Notes: generated from the letters alone by a model not told the origin. Shown: positions 9,109 through 18,179, counted from the first letter of the stretch. The stretch: DNA of 42,186 nucleotides from JAJTHJ01 sp046316025 (GCA_046316025.1 JBKCXU010000061.1:1-42186), one strand, 5' to 3'. Numbers and translations are program-made.

Positions 9109-10253
9109 CAGCGCTCCCAGACGATCCGATCGTCGACCGCGTAGAGCTTGCACGTATCGCCGCGCGCGTTGCGTCGACAGTGCTCCAGCGCGCGCGCCAG
9201 CGGGTCTTCGCCGCCCTCGCCCCAGCCCCAGGCGCCGGTCGGGGCGAGGGCAAAGGCGCGTGGATTCGGTTTTGCGAGAAAGGCCGCATAGCCGGCGCGC
9301 CCACGCTCGTTCAGGTACGGCACCGCGGCGACGTCATCGATGGTCGCGAAGCCGCTGGCCGCTGGCGGCGACAAAGGCGGCGGCGGCGCGTATTGCGGGT
9401 ACAAAACCTCGGTCGGCAGACCAAGGTCCGCGAGAAAACGCGTCACATAGGGGAACCAGATCGCGCGGCCGAGTCCCGAAGCGAAGGTCCGGTGCGCGTC
9501 GCGCCCGAACTCGCCATAAGCAATGAGTTGCGCCTGGCCCCCGGCCTGCGTGTAGGACTCATACATCGGCCGGAACACTTCCGGGCCAAAGTAGCTGTCG
9601 TTGTCCCCGTACAGCCACAGTGAGGGCAGGCGGGTGCGTGCGCCGTACTGGCCCACGCCGCGGATGAGGTTGTCTTGCCAGTCCTTGCACTTTTTCTGCC
9701 GCAGGCCGCCGGCAAAGTTGATCAGCCCGCGCACGCCCGGCGCGGTCGTGCCGGCGCCATAGGCCAGCGCCGCCAGGCCGCCGTGCGACTGACCAACCAC
9801 GATCACGCGCGCTAGATCGGCCCAGGTCTGGCCGGCGAGCCAGAGCAGCGTGGCCTCGATATCTTCGGCTTGGCGCAGACCGTTGAGTCCGACGTCGCAG
9901 CCGGTGCCTTGGTACTTGCCGGTCGATTTGGAAAAGCCCTGCCGCATCGGCGCCACGACCGCGTAGCCGCGCTCGAGAAAGAACCGCGCCGCCGAGACCG
10001 GCTCAAAGCGCGGCTGCTGGCGCGGCTCGCCGTCGGCCTTGCCGTGGTTGATCAAGGCGATCGGAAACGGGCCGTCGCCCGGTGGGCGAAAGATCGTCGT
10101 CTCGAGCGCGAACGGACCTTCGATCGCGACCTTGGGGACCATCACGACCTCGATCGGTAGCGGCTGCGCCAGAGCCCCGGCGGCAGCGAGCAGCGCAAAT
10201 CCCAGCGCCACGCAGTGTGCAAGCTTGCGGCTCAACGTGCCCGGCCACGCCAT
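9108..10253 (-). CDS. Secreted alpha/beta hydrolase (dienelactone-hydrolase family)
   Basis: A 381-residue protein with a signal peptide (hydrophobic 14-29, cleavage near ALAQ). The catalytic serine is Ser156 in VVGQSHGGLAAL; the acid is in LYGDNDSYF and the His in GRDAHRTF. After about residue 275 comes a linker rich in proline (YAPPPPLSPP) and a separate C-terminal block with ALEHCRRNARGDTCKLYAVDDRIVW. This is a cysteine-paired ending I have seen on several periplasmic proteins, and it probably forms a small disulfide-bonded domain. The partner hydrolase follows with a TGATG overlap. The preceding GNAT-SnoaL gene ends 10 bases upstream. A periplasmic esterase role is likely; the substrate is unknown. 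Confidence 0.82.
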   Translation of the reverse strand: MAWPGTLSRKLAHCVALGFALLAAAGALAQPLPIEVVMVPKVAIEGPFALETTIFRPPGDGPFPIALINHGKADGEPRQQPRFEPVSAARFFLERGYAVVAPMRQGFSKSTGKYQGTGCDVGLNGLRQAEDIEATLLWLAGQTWADLARVIVVGQSHGGLAALAYGAGTTAPGVRGLINFAGGLRQKKCKDWQDNLIRGVGQYGARTRLPSLWLYGDNDSYFGPEVFRPMYESYTQAGGQAQLIAYGEFGRDAHRTFASGLGRAIWFPYVTRFLADLGLPTEVLYPQYAPPPPLSPPAASGFATIDDVAAVPYLNERGRAGYAAFLAKPNPRAFALAPTGAWGWGEGGEDPLARALEHCRRNARGDTCKLYAVDDRIVWER

Positions 10254-10263
10254 TGTTGCGCCA

Positions 10264-11214
10264 CTATTTGTCTGCGGCGCCCAGGCGCAACCGCTCGTAG
10301 GCGCCGAGATTTTCCGCGTTGCGCCAGTCGGGCGGCGGCTCGACCGTGGCCCAGTACTCGTCTACTTGCGCGATCAGGTCGTCGCGCAGCGTGAAGAGCG
10401 AAGTGGCAAAGAAGCGCTGCGGCGGCTGCGCGACTTCGACTACCGACAACATGCGACCGTCGGCGAGCGCGGCGGCGTCCACGACGCGGATCGCCCAGCC
10501 TTCCGGGTAGGTGGCGTTCACGCGCACGATTGCATCGGCGTCGCCATAGCGTTCGCCGCTGGTGTGCCAGAGCATCGTCGCATCAATCGCGTACAGGCGG
10601 CGCGCACCTATCCAGTCGCGCGCCTGCATCCGCGCCCACAGCGCGCGGACGAGGGCCACGCCATCCACCGGCGCCGGCCAGGGCGCGCCGTCCAGCGGCA
10701 GCACCATCACCACGCTGCGGTAGCGCTTGCCCTGCCACTGAACCTCGTCGGCATCGATATAGCCGAACTTGGCGTAGGCGCGGCGCAGATGCGCGGCCGG
10801 CACGGCGGTATCCAGCGCCAGATAGCGGTAGCCCTGCGCGCGCGACCAGTCCGCGCACCGATCCAGCAGGCGACGGCCGAGGCCGCCGCCTTGCAGTGCC
10901 GGCTCGACCGCCAGTTGATGCAGATGCGCGGCGTCGCTACGGCAGAACCACGGCGTCTGCTGCGCCCAGGCCTGCCCCGACAGATCGGCCGGCCCGGCCA
11001 CGGTCACCGTGCCGACGATCCGCTCGCCGTCCACGGCAACGAAGCAGACCCCCTGCGCGCAGCGCCGCCGCGTCACCTCGACCGTCTGATCGACCGCGGT
11101 GTAGTTCAGCCCCTGCGCGCCGAGCGGGGCGTAGGCGCGGTGCAGCAGGGCGGTGAGGTCCGCCAGGGCGTCGCCGGGCAGCAGCGCGCGGATGGTCGTC
11201 CGGGTGCTCGTCAT
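10264..11214 (-). CDS. GNAT acetyltransferase fused to a SnoaL/NTF2-like domain
   Basis: A 316-residue two-domain protein. Residues 1-180 form a GNAT fold with the acetyl-CoA loop LAVEPALQGGGLGRRLLDRCADW and LALDTAVPAAHLRRAYAKFGY. From about 190 the sequence switches to a SnoaL/NTF2-like domain (RALWARMQARDWIGARRLYAIDATMLWHTSGE, then FATSLFTLRDDLIAQVDEYWA). The start is ATG at 11214, 3 bases after AAAAGG; an in-frame TTG at 11229 is less likely. This is the first gene of the nine-gene minus-strand run and is divergent from the sulfatase, with a TATAAC-like element upstream. The fusion suggests modification of a small molecule that the second domain binds. No substrate can be named. Confidence 0.8.
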   Translation of the reverse strand: MTSTRTTIRALLPGDALADLTALLHRAYAPLGAQGLNYTAVDQTVEVTRRRCAQGVCFVAVDGERIVGTVTVAGPADLSGQAWAQQTPWFCRSDAAHLHQLAVEPALQGGGLGRRLLDRCADWSRAQGYRYLALDTAVPAAHLRRAYAKFGYIDADEVQWQGKRYRSVVMVLPLDGAPWPAPVDGVALVRALWARMQARDWIGARRLYAIDATMLWHTSGERYGDADAIVRVNATYPEGWAIRVVDAAALADGRMLSVVEVAQPPQRFFATSLFTLRDDLIAQVDEYWATVEPPPDWRNAENLGAYERLRLGAADK

Positions 11215-11298
11215 CGACCTTTTGTACAACGTGGGTTATAAAACGCGCCGTCTCGGCCTGTCGTCCGAGCGCCCCTACTTTTCCATGCGGAGCATAAA

Positions 11299-12831
11299 TT
11301 GAAGATCCTTGTCCGACTGTTGGCGGCTGGCCTGCTCGCGCTGAGCCTGGCCGCCACCGCGCAAACTCGCAAACCGAACATCCTGATCATCTGGGGTGAC
11401 GATATCGGCCAGTTCAACATCAGCGCCTACAACATGGGCATGATGGGGTACAAGACGCCGAACATCGACAGTATCGCCCGGCAGGGTGCCATTTTCACCG
11501 ACTGGTATGGCCAGCAGAGCTGCACCGCCGGTCGCGCCGCCTTCATCACCGGGCAGTCGCCGATTCGCACCGGGCTCACCAAGGTCGGTCTGCCGGGCGC
11601 GCCCGAGGGCATGAAGAAGGAAGACCCGACCATCGCCACGCTGCTGCGCGCGCAAGGCTACGTCACGGGCCAGTTCGGCAAGAACCACCTGGGCGACCGC
11701 GACGACATGCTGCCGACCGCGCATGGCTTCGACGAGTTCTTCGGCAACCTCTATCACCTGAATGCCGAGGAGGAGCCCGAGTATCCGGACTATCCGAAGA
11801 ACCCGGAGTTCAAGAAGAAATTCGGCCCACGCGGCGTGATCCACAGCTTCGCCGACGGCCGCATCACCGATACCGGGCCGCTGACGCGCAAGCGGATGGA
11901 GACGATCGACGAAGAGGTGACCGCCAAGACGCTCGACTTCATGGAGCGCGCCAAGAAGGCGGACAAGCCGTTCTTCATCTGGTGGAACTCCACGCGGATG
12001 CACATCTTCACCCACCTGAAGGCGGCCTCCGATGGCAAGACCGGGCAGGGCATCTACGCCGACGGCATGGTCGAGCACGACGCGCAGGTCGGCCAGTTGC
12101 TCGCCAAGCTCAAGGAACTGGGCCTGGACGAGAACACCATCATCATGTACTCGACCGACAACGGTGCCGAGACCTTCACCTGGCCCGACGGCGGCACGAC
12201 GATGTTCCGCGGCGAGAAGAACACTAACTGGGAAGGTGGCTACCGGGTGCCGGCGATGATCAAGTGGCCGGGCACGATCAAGCCGGGCACGGTGATCAAC
12301 GACATTGGCGCCCACGAGGACATGCTGCTGACCTTGGTCAACGCCGCTGGCGGCAAGGACGTTGCCGAGAACCTGAAGAAAGGCGCGACCCTTGGCGGCC
12401 GCAGCTACAAGGTGCACCTCGACGGCTACGACCTCGGGCCGGCGCTGCGCGGCGAGGCCAAGGAGTGGCCGCGCAAGTCGTTCATCTACTGGACCGACGA
12501 CGGCAGCGTCGCGGCGCTGCGCTACGGCGACTTCAAGGTCACCTTCCTCGAGCAGGAGGGCCACGGCCTGCGCGTGTGGCAGGACCCGTTCAAGGTGCTG
12601 CGCGCGCCGCTGCTCACGAACCTGCGCATGGACCCGTTCGAGCGCGCCGAGGCCGAGCACGCGATGGGTTACCAGCGCTGGTACATCGAGCACATGTGGG
12701 CCTTCGCCCCGGCCGGCGCCTACGTCGCCCAGTGGCTGCAAAGCTTCCGCGAGTTTCCGCCGCGGCAGAAGCCAGGCAGCTTCAATCTCGATCGGGTGAT
12801 GGAAGCGGTGAGCAAACCCGCCAAGAACTGA
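11299..12831 (+). CDS. Arylsulfatase-family secreted sulfatase
   Basis: A 510-residue type I sulfatase. Signal peptide residues are 1-22 (cleavage near ATAQ). Metal-binding aspartates lie in ILIIWGDDIG (29-38). The modification site SCTAGRAAFITG has Cys75 in a C-x-A-x-R context, so the enzyme is expected to be converted to its formylglycine form. GKNHLGDRDD and STDNGAETF hold further active-site residues. It should hydrolyse sulfate esters in the periplasm. The start is TTG at 11299, 6 bases after GGAG; the nearby ATG at 11285 runs into a stop after five codons. No formylglycine-generating enzyme lies in the window. The substrate is unknown. The last 80 residues are rich in Trp and Phe and match the arylsulfatase C-terminal domain only loosely. 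Confidence 0.88.
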   Translation: MKILVRLLAAGLLALSLAATAQTRKPNILIIWGDDIGQFNISAYNMGMMGYKTPNIDSIARQGAIFTDWYGQQSCTAGRAAFITGQSPIRTGLTKVGLPGAPEGMKKEDPTIATLLRAQGYVTGQFGKNHLGDRDDMLPTAHGFDEFFGNLYHLNAEEEPEYPDYPKNPEFKKKFGPRGVIHSFADGRITDTGPLTRKRMETIDEEVTAKTLDFMERAKKADKPFFIWWNSTRMHIFTHLKAASDGKTGQGIYADGMVEHDAQVGQLLAKLKELGLDENTIIMYSTDNGAETFTWPDGGTTMFRGEKNTNWEGGYRVPAMIKWPGTIKPGTVINDIGAHEDMLLTLVNAAGGKDVAENLKKGATLGGRSYKVHLDGYDLGPALRGEAKEWPRKSFIYWTDDGSVAALRYGDFKVTFLEQEGHGLRVWQDPFKVLRAPLLTNLRMDPFERAEAEHAMGYQRWYIEHMWAFAPAGAYVAQWLQSFREFPPRQKPGSFNLDRVMEAVSKPAKN

Positions 12832-12849
12832 TCGGGCAGGGACCAGCTC

Positions 12850-12881
12850 GGGTCGCGGCGACATGACCTCCGCCGCGACCC
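12850..12881. terminator. Bidirectional hairpin between the convergent sulfatase and liuB genes
   Basis: A perfect 11-bp stem, GGGTCGCGGCG at 12850-12860 pairing with CGCCGCGACCC at 12871-12881, with a 10-base loop. It sits 19 bases after the sulfatase stop and 18 bases from the liuB stop on the other strand. There is no clear U-run on either side, so it may act as an attenuating or mRNA-stabilising hairpin as well as a terminator. Confidence 0.65.
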
Positions 12882-12898
12882 GCGCCTACGGGGGCGAG

Positions 12899-14506
12899 CT
12901 ACATCCGAAACACCCCGAACTTCGTCTCCGCAACCGGCGCATTCAACGCCGCGCTCAAGCCCAGCGCAAGACAGGTACGCGTGTCGAGCGGGTCGATCAC
13001 GCCGTCGTCCCACAGCCGCGCGCTGGCGTAGTAGGGGTGGCCTTGCGTTTCGTACTGCGCGCGGATCGGCGCCTTGAAGGCTTCTTCCTGCTCGGCGCTC
13101 CAGGTGCCGCCGCGGGCTTCGATGCCGTCTCGGCGCACGGTGGCTAGCACGCTGGCGGCCTGCTCGCCGCCCATCACGCTGATGCGCGCGTTAGGCCACA
13201 TCCACAGGAAGCGCGGGCTGTACGCACGGCCACACATGCCGTAGTTGCCCGCGCCAAAGCTGCCGCCGATGATGACGGTGAACTTGGGCACCTGCGCGCA
13301 GGCCACCGCCGTGACCATCTTGGCGCCGTGGCGGGCGATGCCTTCGTTCTCGTATTTGCGGCCGACCATGAAGCCGGTGATGTTTTGCAAGAAGACGAGC
13401 GGCACTTTGCGCTGACAGCACAGTTCGATGAAGTGCGCACCTTTTTGCGCGCTCTCCGAAAACAAAATCCCGTTGTTGGCGACGATGCCCACCGGCATCC
13501 CCTCGATCCACGCAAAGCCCGTGACGAGCGTGGCGCCGAAACGCGCCTTCCACTCATCGAACTCGGAGCCGTCCGTGAGCCGCGCGATTACCTCGCGTAC
13601 GTCGAAGGGCTTACGCGTGTCGGTGGGGATGATCCCGTACAGCTCCGCCGGGTCATGCTTGGGCGGGCGCGGCGCGCGCAGCGCGGGACCCGTGGGCTTG
13701 ACGTAATTGGTGGTGGCGAGGATGCGGCGGGCCAGCGCCAGCGCATGCGCGTCGTCGCGCGCCAGATGATCGGCCACGCCGGACAGGCGCGTGTGCACGT
13801 CGCCGCCGCCCAGGTCTTCGGCGCTGACTACCTCGCCGGTGGCGGCGCGCACCAGCGGCGGGCCGCCGAGGAAGATCGTGCCCTGGTTGCGCACGATGAT
13901 CGACTCGTCGCTCATCGCCGGCACGTAGGCGCCGCCGGCAGTGCAACTGCCCATTACCACCGCGATCTGCGGGATGCCCTCGGCCGACAGGGTCGCCTGG
14001 TTGTAGAAGATGCGGCCAAAGTGCTCGCGGTCGGGGAACACATCGTCCTGGTTGGGCAGATTGGCGCCGCCCGAGTCCACGAGGTAAATGCACGGCAGGC
14101 GGTTCTCGCGCGCCACCTCTTGCGCGCGCAGATGCTTCTTCACCGTGATCGGGTAGTAGGTACCGCCTTTGACCGTCGCGTCGTTGCACACCACCACGCA
14201 CTCGCGTCCCGCCACACGACCTACGCCGGTGATGATGCCGGCGCAGGGCGCGGCATCGTCGTACATGCCGTGGGCGGCGAGTTGGCTCAACTCCAGAAAC
14301 GGCGTTCCGGGGTCGAGCAGCAGCGTCACGCGGTCGCGCGGCAGGAGCTTGCCGCGCCCGGTGTGCTTGGCGCGGGCCTCGGCGCCGCCGCCTTCGGCGA
14401 TCCTGGCGATCTTCGCTTTCAGGTCGGCGACCAGCGCGCGCATCGCCTCGCCAGCGGCGCGAAAGTCGTCGGAGCGGGGGTTGAGTTTGGTGTCGAGGAT
14501 GGTCAT
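12899..14506 (-). CDS. liuB: Methylcrotonyl-CoA carboxylase, carboxyltransferase beta subunit
   Basis: A 535-residue carboxyltransferase, the standard length for this subunit. It transfers CO2 from carboxybiotin on LiuD to 3-methylcrotonyl-CoA. Typical blocks: the start TILDTKLNPRSDDF, the CoA-binding IYLVDSGGANLPNQDDVFPD, the oxyanion region GSCTAGGAYVPAMSDE, the second carboxyltransferase half FLQNITGFMVGRKYENEGI, and GSFGAGNYGMCGRAYSPRF. These match methylcrotonyl-CoA carboxylase more closely than propionyl-CoA carboxylase. A Uma2-family gene precedes it on the same strand, 66 bases upstream. It is separated from liuD and liuC by several unrelated genes, unlike the compact liu operon seen in many pseudomonads. 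Confidence 0.94.
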   Translation of the reverse strand: MTILDTKLNPRSDDFRAAGEAMRALVADLKAKIARIAEGGGAEARAKHTGRGKLLPRDRVTLLLDPGTPFLELSQLAAHGMYDDAAPCAGIITGVGRVAGRECVVVCNDATVKGGTYYPITVKKHLRAQEVARENRLPCIYLVDSGGANLPNQDDVFPDREHFGRIFYNQATLSAEGIPQIAVVMGSCTAGGAYVPAMSDESIIVRNQGTIFLGGPPLVRAATGEVVSAEDLGGGDVHTRLSGVADHLARDDAHALALARRILATTNYVKPTGPALRAPRPPKHDPAELYGIIPTDTRKPFDVREVIARLTDGSEFDEWKARFGATLVTGFAWIEGMPVGIVANNGILFSESAQKGAHFIELCCQRKVPLVFLQNITGFMVGRKYENEGIARHGAKMVTAVACAQVPKFTVIIGGSFGAGNYGMCGRAYSPRFLWMWPNARISVMGGEQAASVLATVRRDGIEARGGTWSAEQEEAFKAPIRAQYETQGHPYYASARLWDDGVIDPLDTRTCLALGLSAALNAPVAETKFGVFRM

Positions 14507-14572
14507 CGCCTGCGCCGTCGATTCGCGCCAGAGATGCGATGGTAGAGCCGGCGCCGCGCCCGCGGCGGACGG

Positions 14573-15154
14573 TCAGGGCAGCAGGGCCGCGATGCGAGCG
14601 AAGTCGATGGTGACGCCGCCCGCGGCGGCGCTCGTCGCGCTGCCGTCGAAGGTTGCGACGTCGGGGCGGCCGTAGCGGCCATCGACGGCCCGGTAGACGT
14701 GGACAACACGGTCGGTCGGATGCACCAGCCAGTACTCGGCCACGCCACTGCGCTCGTACAGCGCGCGCTTGCGCACGTGGTCGTGCTGCGCGGAGGACGG
14801 CGACAACACTTCGACGATCCCGTCCGGCGCGCCGCGTGCGCCGCGCGCATCGAGCTTGGTCGGATCGCAAAAGACCGCGATGTCGGGTTGCACTACGGTG
14901 TCGATCGAATCGTCGGCCTCGTCGCCGCGCGGCAGCCTGACGTCGAAGGGCGCGACGTAGGCTTGGCAGCGTTTGCCTTCGAGCGCGTTTGCGATCTGCC
15001 GAAACACCTCGCCAACCACGATCTGGTGCGCTCGTGTCGGCCCCGGCGCCATCGCGTAGGCCTGGCCGTCGATCAGCTCCCACCGCTGATCGTCGTCCCA
15101 ACCGCAGTAGTCGGCGTAGGTGTAGTGTCCTTCGGTGCGCAGCGGCAAGCCCAT
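14573..15154 (-). CDS. Uma2 family (DUF820) restriction-endonuclease-fold protein
   Basis: A 193-residue protein with the Uma2 layout: YTYADYCGWDDDQRWELIDGQAYAM near the N-terminus, HQIVVGEVFRQIANAL helix, VQPDIAVFCDPTKL with the conserved Asp, then DGIVEVLSPSSAQHDHVRKRALYERSGVAEYWLV. The Glu in VEVLSPS and the Lys/Arg after it form the PD-(D/E)xK-like site of the family. Members occur widely as single genes and their biological role is not settled. The start at 15154 gives the expected N-terminus; a much longer frame upstream is antisense to the cytochrome gene. It is divergent from the cytochrome c gene and may share a promoter region with liuB expression. Confidence 0.88.
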   Translation of the reverse strand: MGLPLRTEGHYTYADYCGWDDDQRWELIDGQAYAMAPGPTRAHQIVVGEVFRQIANALEGKRCQAYVAPFDVRLPRGDEADDSIDTVVQPDIAVFCDPTKLDARGARGAPDGIVEVLSPSSAQHDHVRKRALYERSGVAEYWLVHPTDRVVHVYRAVDGRYGRPDVATFDGSATSAAAGGVTIDFARIAALLP

Positions 15155-15331
15155 TGGAGATTCTCTCGTCCCGTGTCGCCGGAAGTCTACGGTGCGGGGC
15201 GACCGCTCGCCACCGCAGTCGCCCATGCCGAGGGCAGCGGCTCGCTTTCTCTCGTGTTTGCGGAATAATCCGCGGCCACGCGACCAACTTGCCGGTAAAG
15301 TCCGGCGCTCGACTTCTCTGAGGGATCGCAG

Positions 15332-15661
15332 ATGACTCTCGCCAATACGCGCGCGGCGGTGCTGGCCGTGACGACGACTTGGCTGGCCGCCGACGCCAGC
15401 GGCCAGCCCGCGTCGCTCGATGTCTCGCTCAAAGCCGCTTCCTGCAACGCCTGCCACGGCCCCTACGGCCGCTCCGAGGCCGGCATCCCGCCGCTGGCCG
15501 GGCGGCCAGCCAAGGAATTGTCGGCGGCGCTGGTCGGGTTCAAGACGGGCAGCCGTCCGGCCTACGTGATGCAGCAGCATGCCAAGGGCTACCGCGACGA
15601 CGAACTCGTCGCCATCGCCGAGTACTTTGCCGCGCAACCCTCCGAGCGGGTGCGCAAATGA
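15332..15661 (+). CDS. Monohaem cytochrome c, partner of the sulfide dehydrogenase flavoprotein
   Basis: A 109-residue periplasmic cytochrome c. The signal peptide covers about 1-24 (cleavage near ASGQ). The haem site is CNACHGPYGRSEAGIPPLAG, with Met in YVMQQHAKGYRDDELVAIAEYFA as a likely axial ligand. It is the class I cytochrome usually found beside FccB/SoxF flavoproteins, taking electrons from them. GAGGGA lies 6 bases before the ATG. Its TGA overlaps the ATG of the flavoprotein gene (ATGA), as expected for a fixed-ratio complex. It could be called fccA or soxE; the sequence alone does not decide. Confidence 0.88.
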   Translation: MTLANTRAAVLAVTTTWLAADASGQPASLDVSLKAASCNACHGPYGRSEAGIPPLAGRPAKELSAALVGFKTGSRPAYVMQQHAKGYRDDELVAIAEYFAAQPSERVRK

Positions 15662-16957
15662 ACCGCGCGCGGCGGGCAGTCCTGGCGGCGGGCGCAGCGC
15701 TGTGCGCGCCGGCCGTGTGGGGCCAGCGGCGGGCGGCCGAGCGGGTGGTCGTGGTGGGCGGCGGCTTTGCCGGTGCCACCTGCGCCCGGTACCTCAAGAA
15801 GTGGGCGCCAGCGCTGGACGTGACGCTGATCGAGACCGTGGCCTTCTACGTCGCCTGCCCGATGAGCAACCGGATGCTGGCCGGCGGCTTCGAGCTGCGC
15901 AGCCTGGCGCGCACGCACGAGGCGCTGGCCAGCGACTACGGCGTGCGCCTCGTGCGCGGCACGGTCGCGCGCATCGATCACGACAAGCGCCAGGTGCTGC
16001 TCGCCGGTGGTGGGGCGGTGGGGTACGAGCGGCTGGTCGTGGCGCCGGGGATCGACTTCGCCGCCGAGTCCATCGCCGGGCTGGCGCCGGCGCTGGACAG
16101 CGGCCGCGTACTGCATGCCTGGCGCAGCGGCGGTTTGCAGATCACCAAATTGCGCGACCGGCTGGCGGAGATGCGACCGGGCGGCACGGTTGTCGTGCAC
16201 GTGCCGCGCGCGCCCTTCCGCTGCCCGCCGGGGCCGTACGAGCGGGTGAGCCTGATCGCGCACTACCTGTCGCGCAACAACCCCAAGGGCAAGATCCTGC
16301 TCTTCGACAGCAACCCCGACATCCTTGCCAAGCGCGAGTTGTTCGTCACGCTCTGGCGCGAGCGCTATCCCGGCATGGTCACCTACGAGCCGAATGCTGA
16401 GCTCACCGCGGTCGCCGCCGACCGTCTCGCGCTCGACTTTGCCGCCCAGGGCAAGGTGTCGGCCGATCTGGTCAACGTCATTCCTCCGCAGCGCGCCCCG
16501 GCGCTGCTGCGTAATGCCGGGCTGGTGCCGGCCAAAAGCAACTTGGGCGCCCGTGGACTTTCTGTCCTACGAATCGACCGCGGTGCCGGGCATCCATGTG
16601 CTGGGCGACTCGATCGCCTCGGCGCCGGGGCTGCCCAAGTCGGCGCACATGGCCAACCAGTCGGGCAAGGTCTGCGCCGCGGCCATTGCCGCGCGCTCGC
16701 TCGGTTTGCCGCCGCCTGCGGAGCCGGTGATCGCCAACACCTGCTACAGCTTCGTCGGCGCCGATCAGGCGATGCACGTGGCCGGCGTCTACCGCTACGA
16801 CGCCGGCAAGCGCACGATGGCGCCGGTGGCCGGCGCGGGCGGGTTGTCCAAGGCGCCGAACGCGGTCGAGGCGCTGCACGCCATCGGCTGGGTCTACAAC
16901 ATCCTGTACGACAGCTTCGGCAGTTCGTACACGATCGAGACGCCGACGTTTACCTGA
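15658..16957 (+). pseudogene. fccB: Flavocytochrome c sulfide dehydrogenase flavoprotein, frameshifted
   Basis: An FccB/SoxF-type flavoprotein that would oxidise sulfide in the periplasm and pass electrons to the cytochrome. It opens with a Tat-like signal (RRAVLAAGAALC), the FAD motif VVVGGGFAGATCARYL, and Cys67 in YVACPMSNRML at the position of the covalent FAD cysteine. The redox disulfide pair is Cys189 in PFRCPPGPYE and the Cys of ANTCYSF. The reading frame breaks at about 16543: the first frame runs to residue ~297 and the rest (APVDFLSYESTAVPGIHVLGD onward) is in the next frame. Removing one T from the CTTGGG at 16542-16547 restores a full protein of about 432 residues ending at 16957. 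Either a recent null mutation or a sequencing or assembly error explains this. Its end overlaps the convergent MFS gene by 8 bases. Confidence 0.88.
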
Positions 16958-18179
16958 CCACGGCCGCTGGCGGTCGCGCAAAGTGCCGCGCCGCCAGTGC
17001 CAGCGCCACCGCCGACAGCGCGGCGGACAGAAAAAACGGCGCGCCGATGCGCCAGTCGTTCTGCGGGTAGTGGCTCACCTCGGCCAGCAGCGGCGCGCCC
17101 AAGAGCGGCGCGGCCGCAGCCAGCAGCGAACTCAGCGACGACAGCGCGCCCATCGCCAGCCCCTGCTCGGCGTGCGGCGCGGCCTTGGAGACGATCGCGT
17201 GCAGCGCCGGCCCGACCGCAAACGCAAACACGTTGGCGGCGATGAACACGTACATCAGCCAGCCGACCGTGGTGAGCCCGTAGGCGATATAGGTCAGCGT
17301 GCCGGACAGCAGCCCGAGCAGCACCACGCGCCGCTCGCCCAGGTGCTTCAACAGCACGCCGAGCAAGCCGCCCTGCACGATGGCCGCCGTCAACCCGACC
17401 AAGAACAGCGACAGCCCGGTCTCGCGCGGGCCCCAGTCGAAGCGGAAGTTCGTGTACAGCACCCAGGTGCCGTGCAGGATGAACTGCGCCAGATTGGCTA
17501 GCCCGATCACCGCCACCAGCGCGCCGACGCCGCGCAGCCGCGCCAGCCCGGTGAGCGAGCCGATGGGGTTCAGCCGCGCCAACGTCAGCGGCCGTCGCTC
17601 GCGTGCGCGCACTTCCGCGGGCCGCGATTCCGGCAGCACCAGCGCGCCGTACAGAAAGTTGACGAACGACAGCGCTGCGGCAAAGTAAAACGGCAGCCGG
17701 ATGTCGATCGCGCCGAGAAAGCCCCCGACCATCGGCCCGACGATGTAGCCGATGCCGAAGGCCGCGCCGATCATGCCGAAGCTCCTGGCGCGTTGGTCGG
17801 GCGCGGTGATGTCGGCCACGTAGGCGTTGGCCACCGAGAAGTTGGCCGCAAGCATCCCGCCCAGCACGCGCAGCGCCACCAGCGCATAGATCGACTGCAC
17901 GAAGGCCGACAGCAGGAACATCGTCCCCAGCCCGAAGATCGACAGCAGCAGCACCGGCCGCCGCCCGTAGCGGTCCGACAGCGCGCCCAGCGTGGGCGCG
18001 CAGACGAACTGCGTCAGGCCGAAGGCGACGATCATCGCCCCGTACCAGTAGGTCTGCGCGTCGCGGCTGGTGGTGAACTCGCCCACCAGCGCCGGCAACA
18101 CCGGCAGCAGCAGGCCAAAGCCCATCACGTCGAGCAGCACCGTGATGAGGATGAAGGGCAGGGCGGGTTGGCGTTTCAT
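16950..18179 (-). CDS. MFS transporter, tetracycline-resistance-type (TCR/Tet) family
   Basis: A 409-residue, 12-segment inner-membrane antiporter. The motif after helix 2 is GALSDRYGRRPVLLLS, the classic MFS motif A, and the first helix LDVMGFGLLLPVLPALV is typical of TetA-like drug/proton antiporters. The second-half copy of motif A (LLGVLLKHLGERRVVLLG) is also present. It should export a drug or metabolite using the proton gradient; the substrate cannot be read from sequence, and the absence of a TetR gene next to it argues against inducible tetracycline efflux. The ATG at 18179 was preferred over 18203, which adds a non-hydrophobic MPQCSGSG extension. It converges on and overlaps the flavoprotein gene. 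Confidence 0.85.
   Translation of the reverse strand: MKRQPALPFILITVLLDVMGFGLLLPVLPALVGEFTTSRDAQTYWYGAMIVAFGLTQFVCAPTLGALSDRYGRRPVLLLSIFGLGTMFLLSAFVQSIYALVALRVLGGMLAANFSVANAYVADITAPDQRARSFGMIGAAFGIGYIVGPMVGGFLGAIDIRLPFYFAAALSFVNFLYGALVLPESRPAEVRARERRPLTLARLNPIGSLTGLARLRGVGALVAVIGLANLAQFILHGTWVLYTNFRFDWGPRETGLSLFLVGLTAAIVQGGLLGVLLKHLGERRVVLLGLLSGTLTYIAYGLTTVGWLMYVFIAANVFAFAVGPALHAIVSKAAPHAEQGLAMGALSSLSSLLAAAAPLLGAPLLAEVSHYPQNDWRIGAPFFLSAALSAVALALAARHFARPPAAVVR

Noticed and set aside
9109..9153. Upstream start for the second alpha/beta hydrolase
   Set aside because: It would overlap the preceding hydrolase by 46 bases; the ATG in the TGATG overlap gives a normal exported N-terminus.
11285..11301. 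ATG at 11285 as the sulfatase start
   Set aside because: It reaches TGA after five codons; the TTG at 11299 with GGAG ahead gives a full signal peptide.
15260..15273. Short inverted repeat GCGGA-ATAA-TCCGC between the Uma2 and cytochrome genes
   Set aside because: A 5-bp stem is too short to support as an operator or terminator in this base composition.
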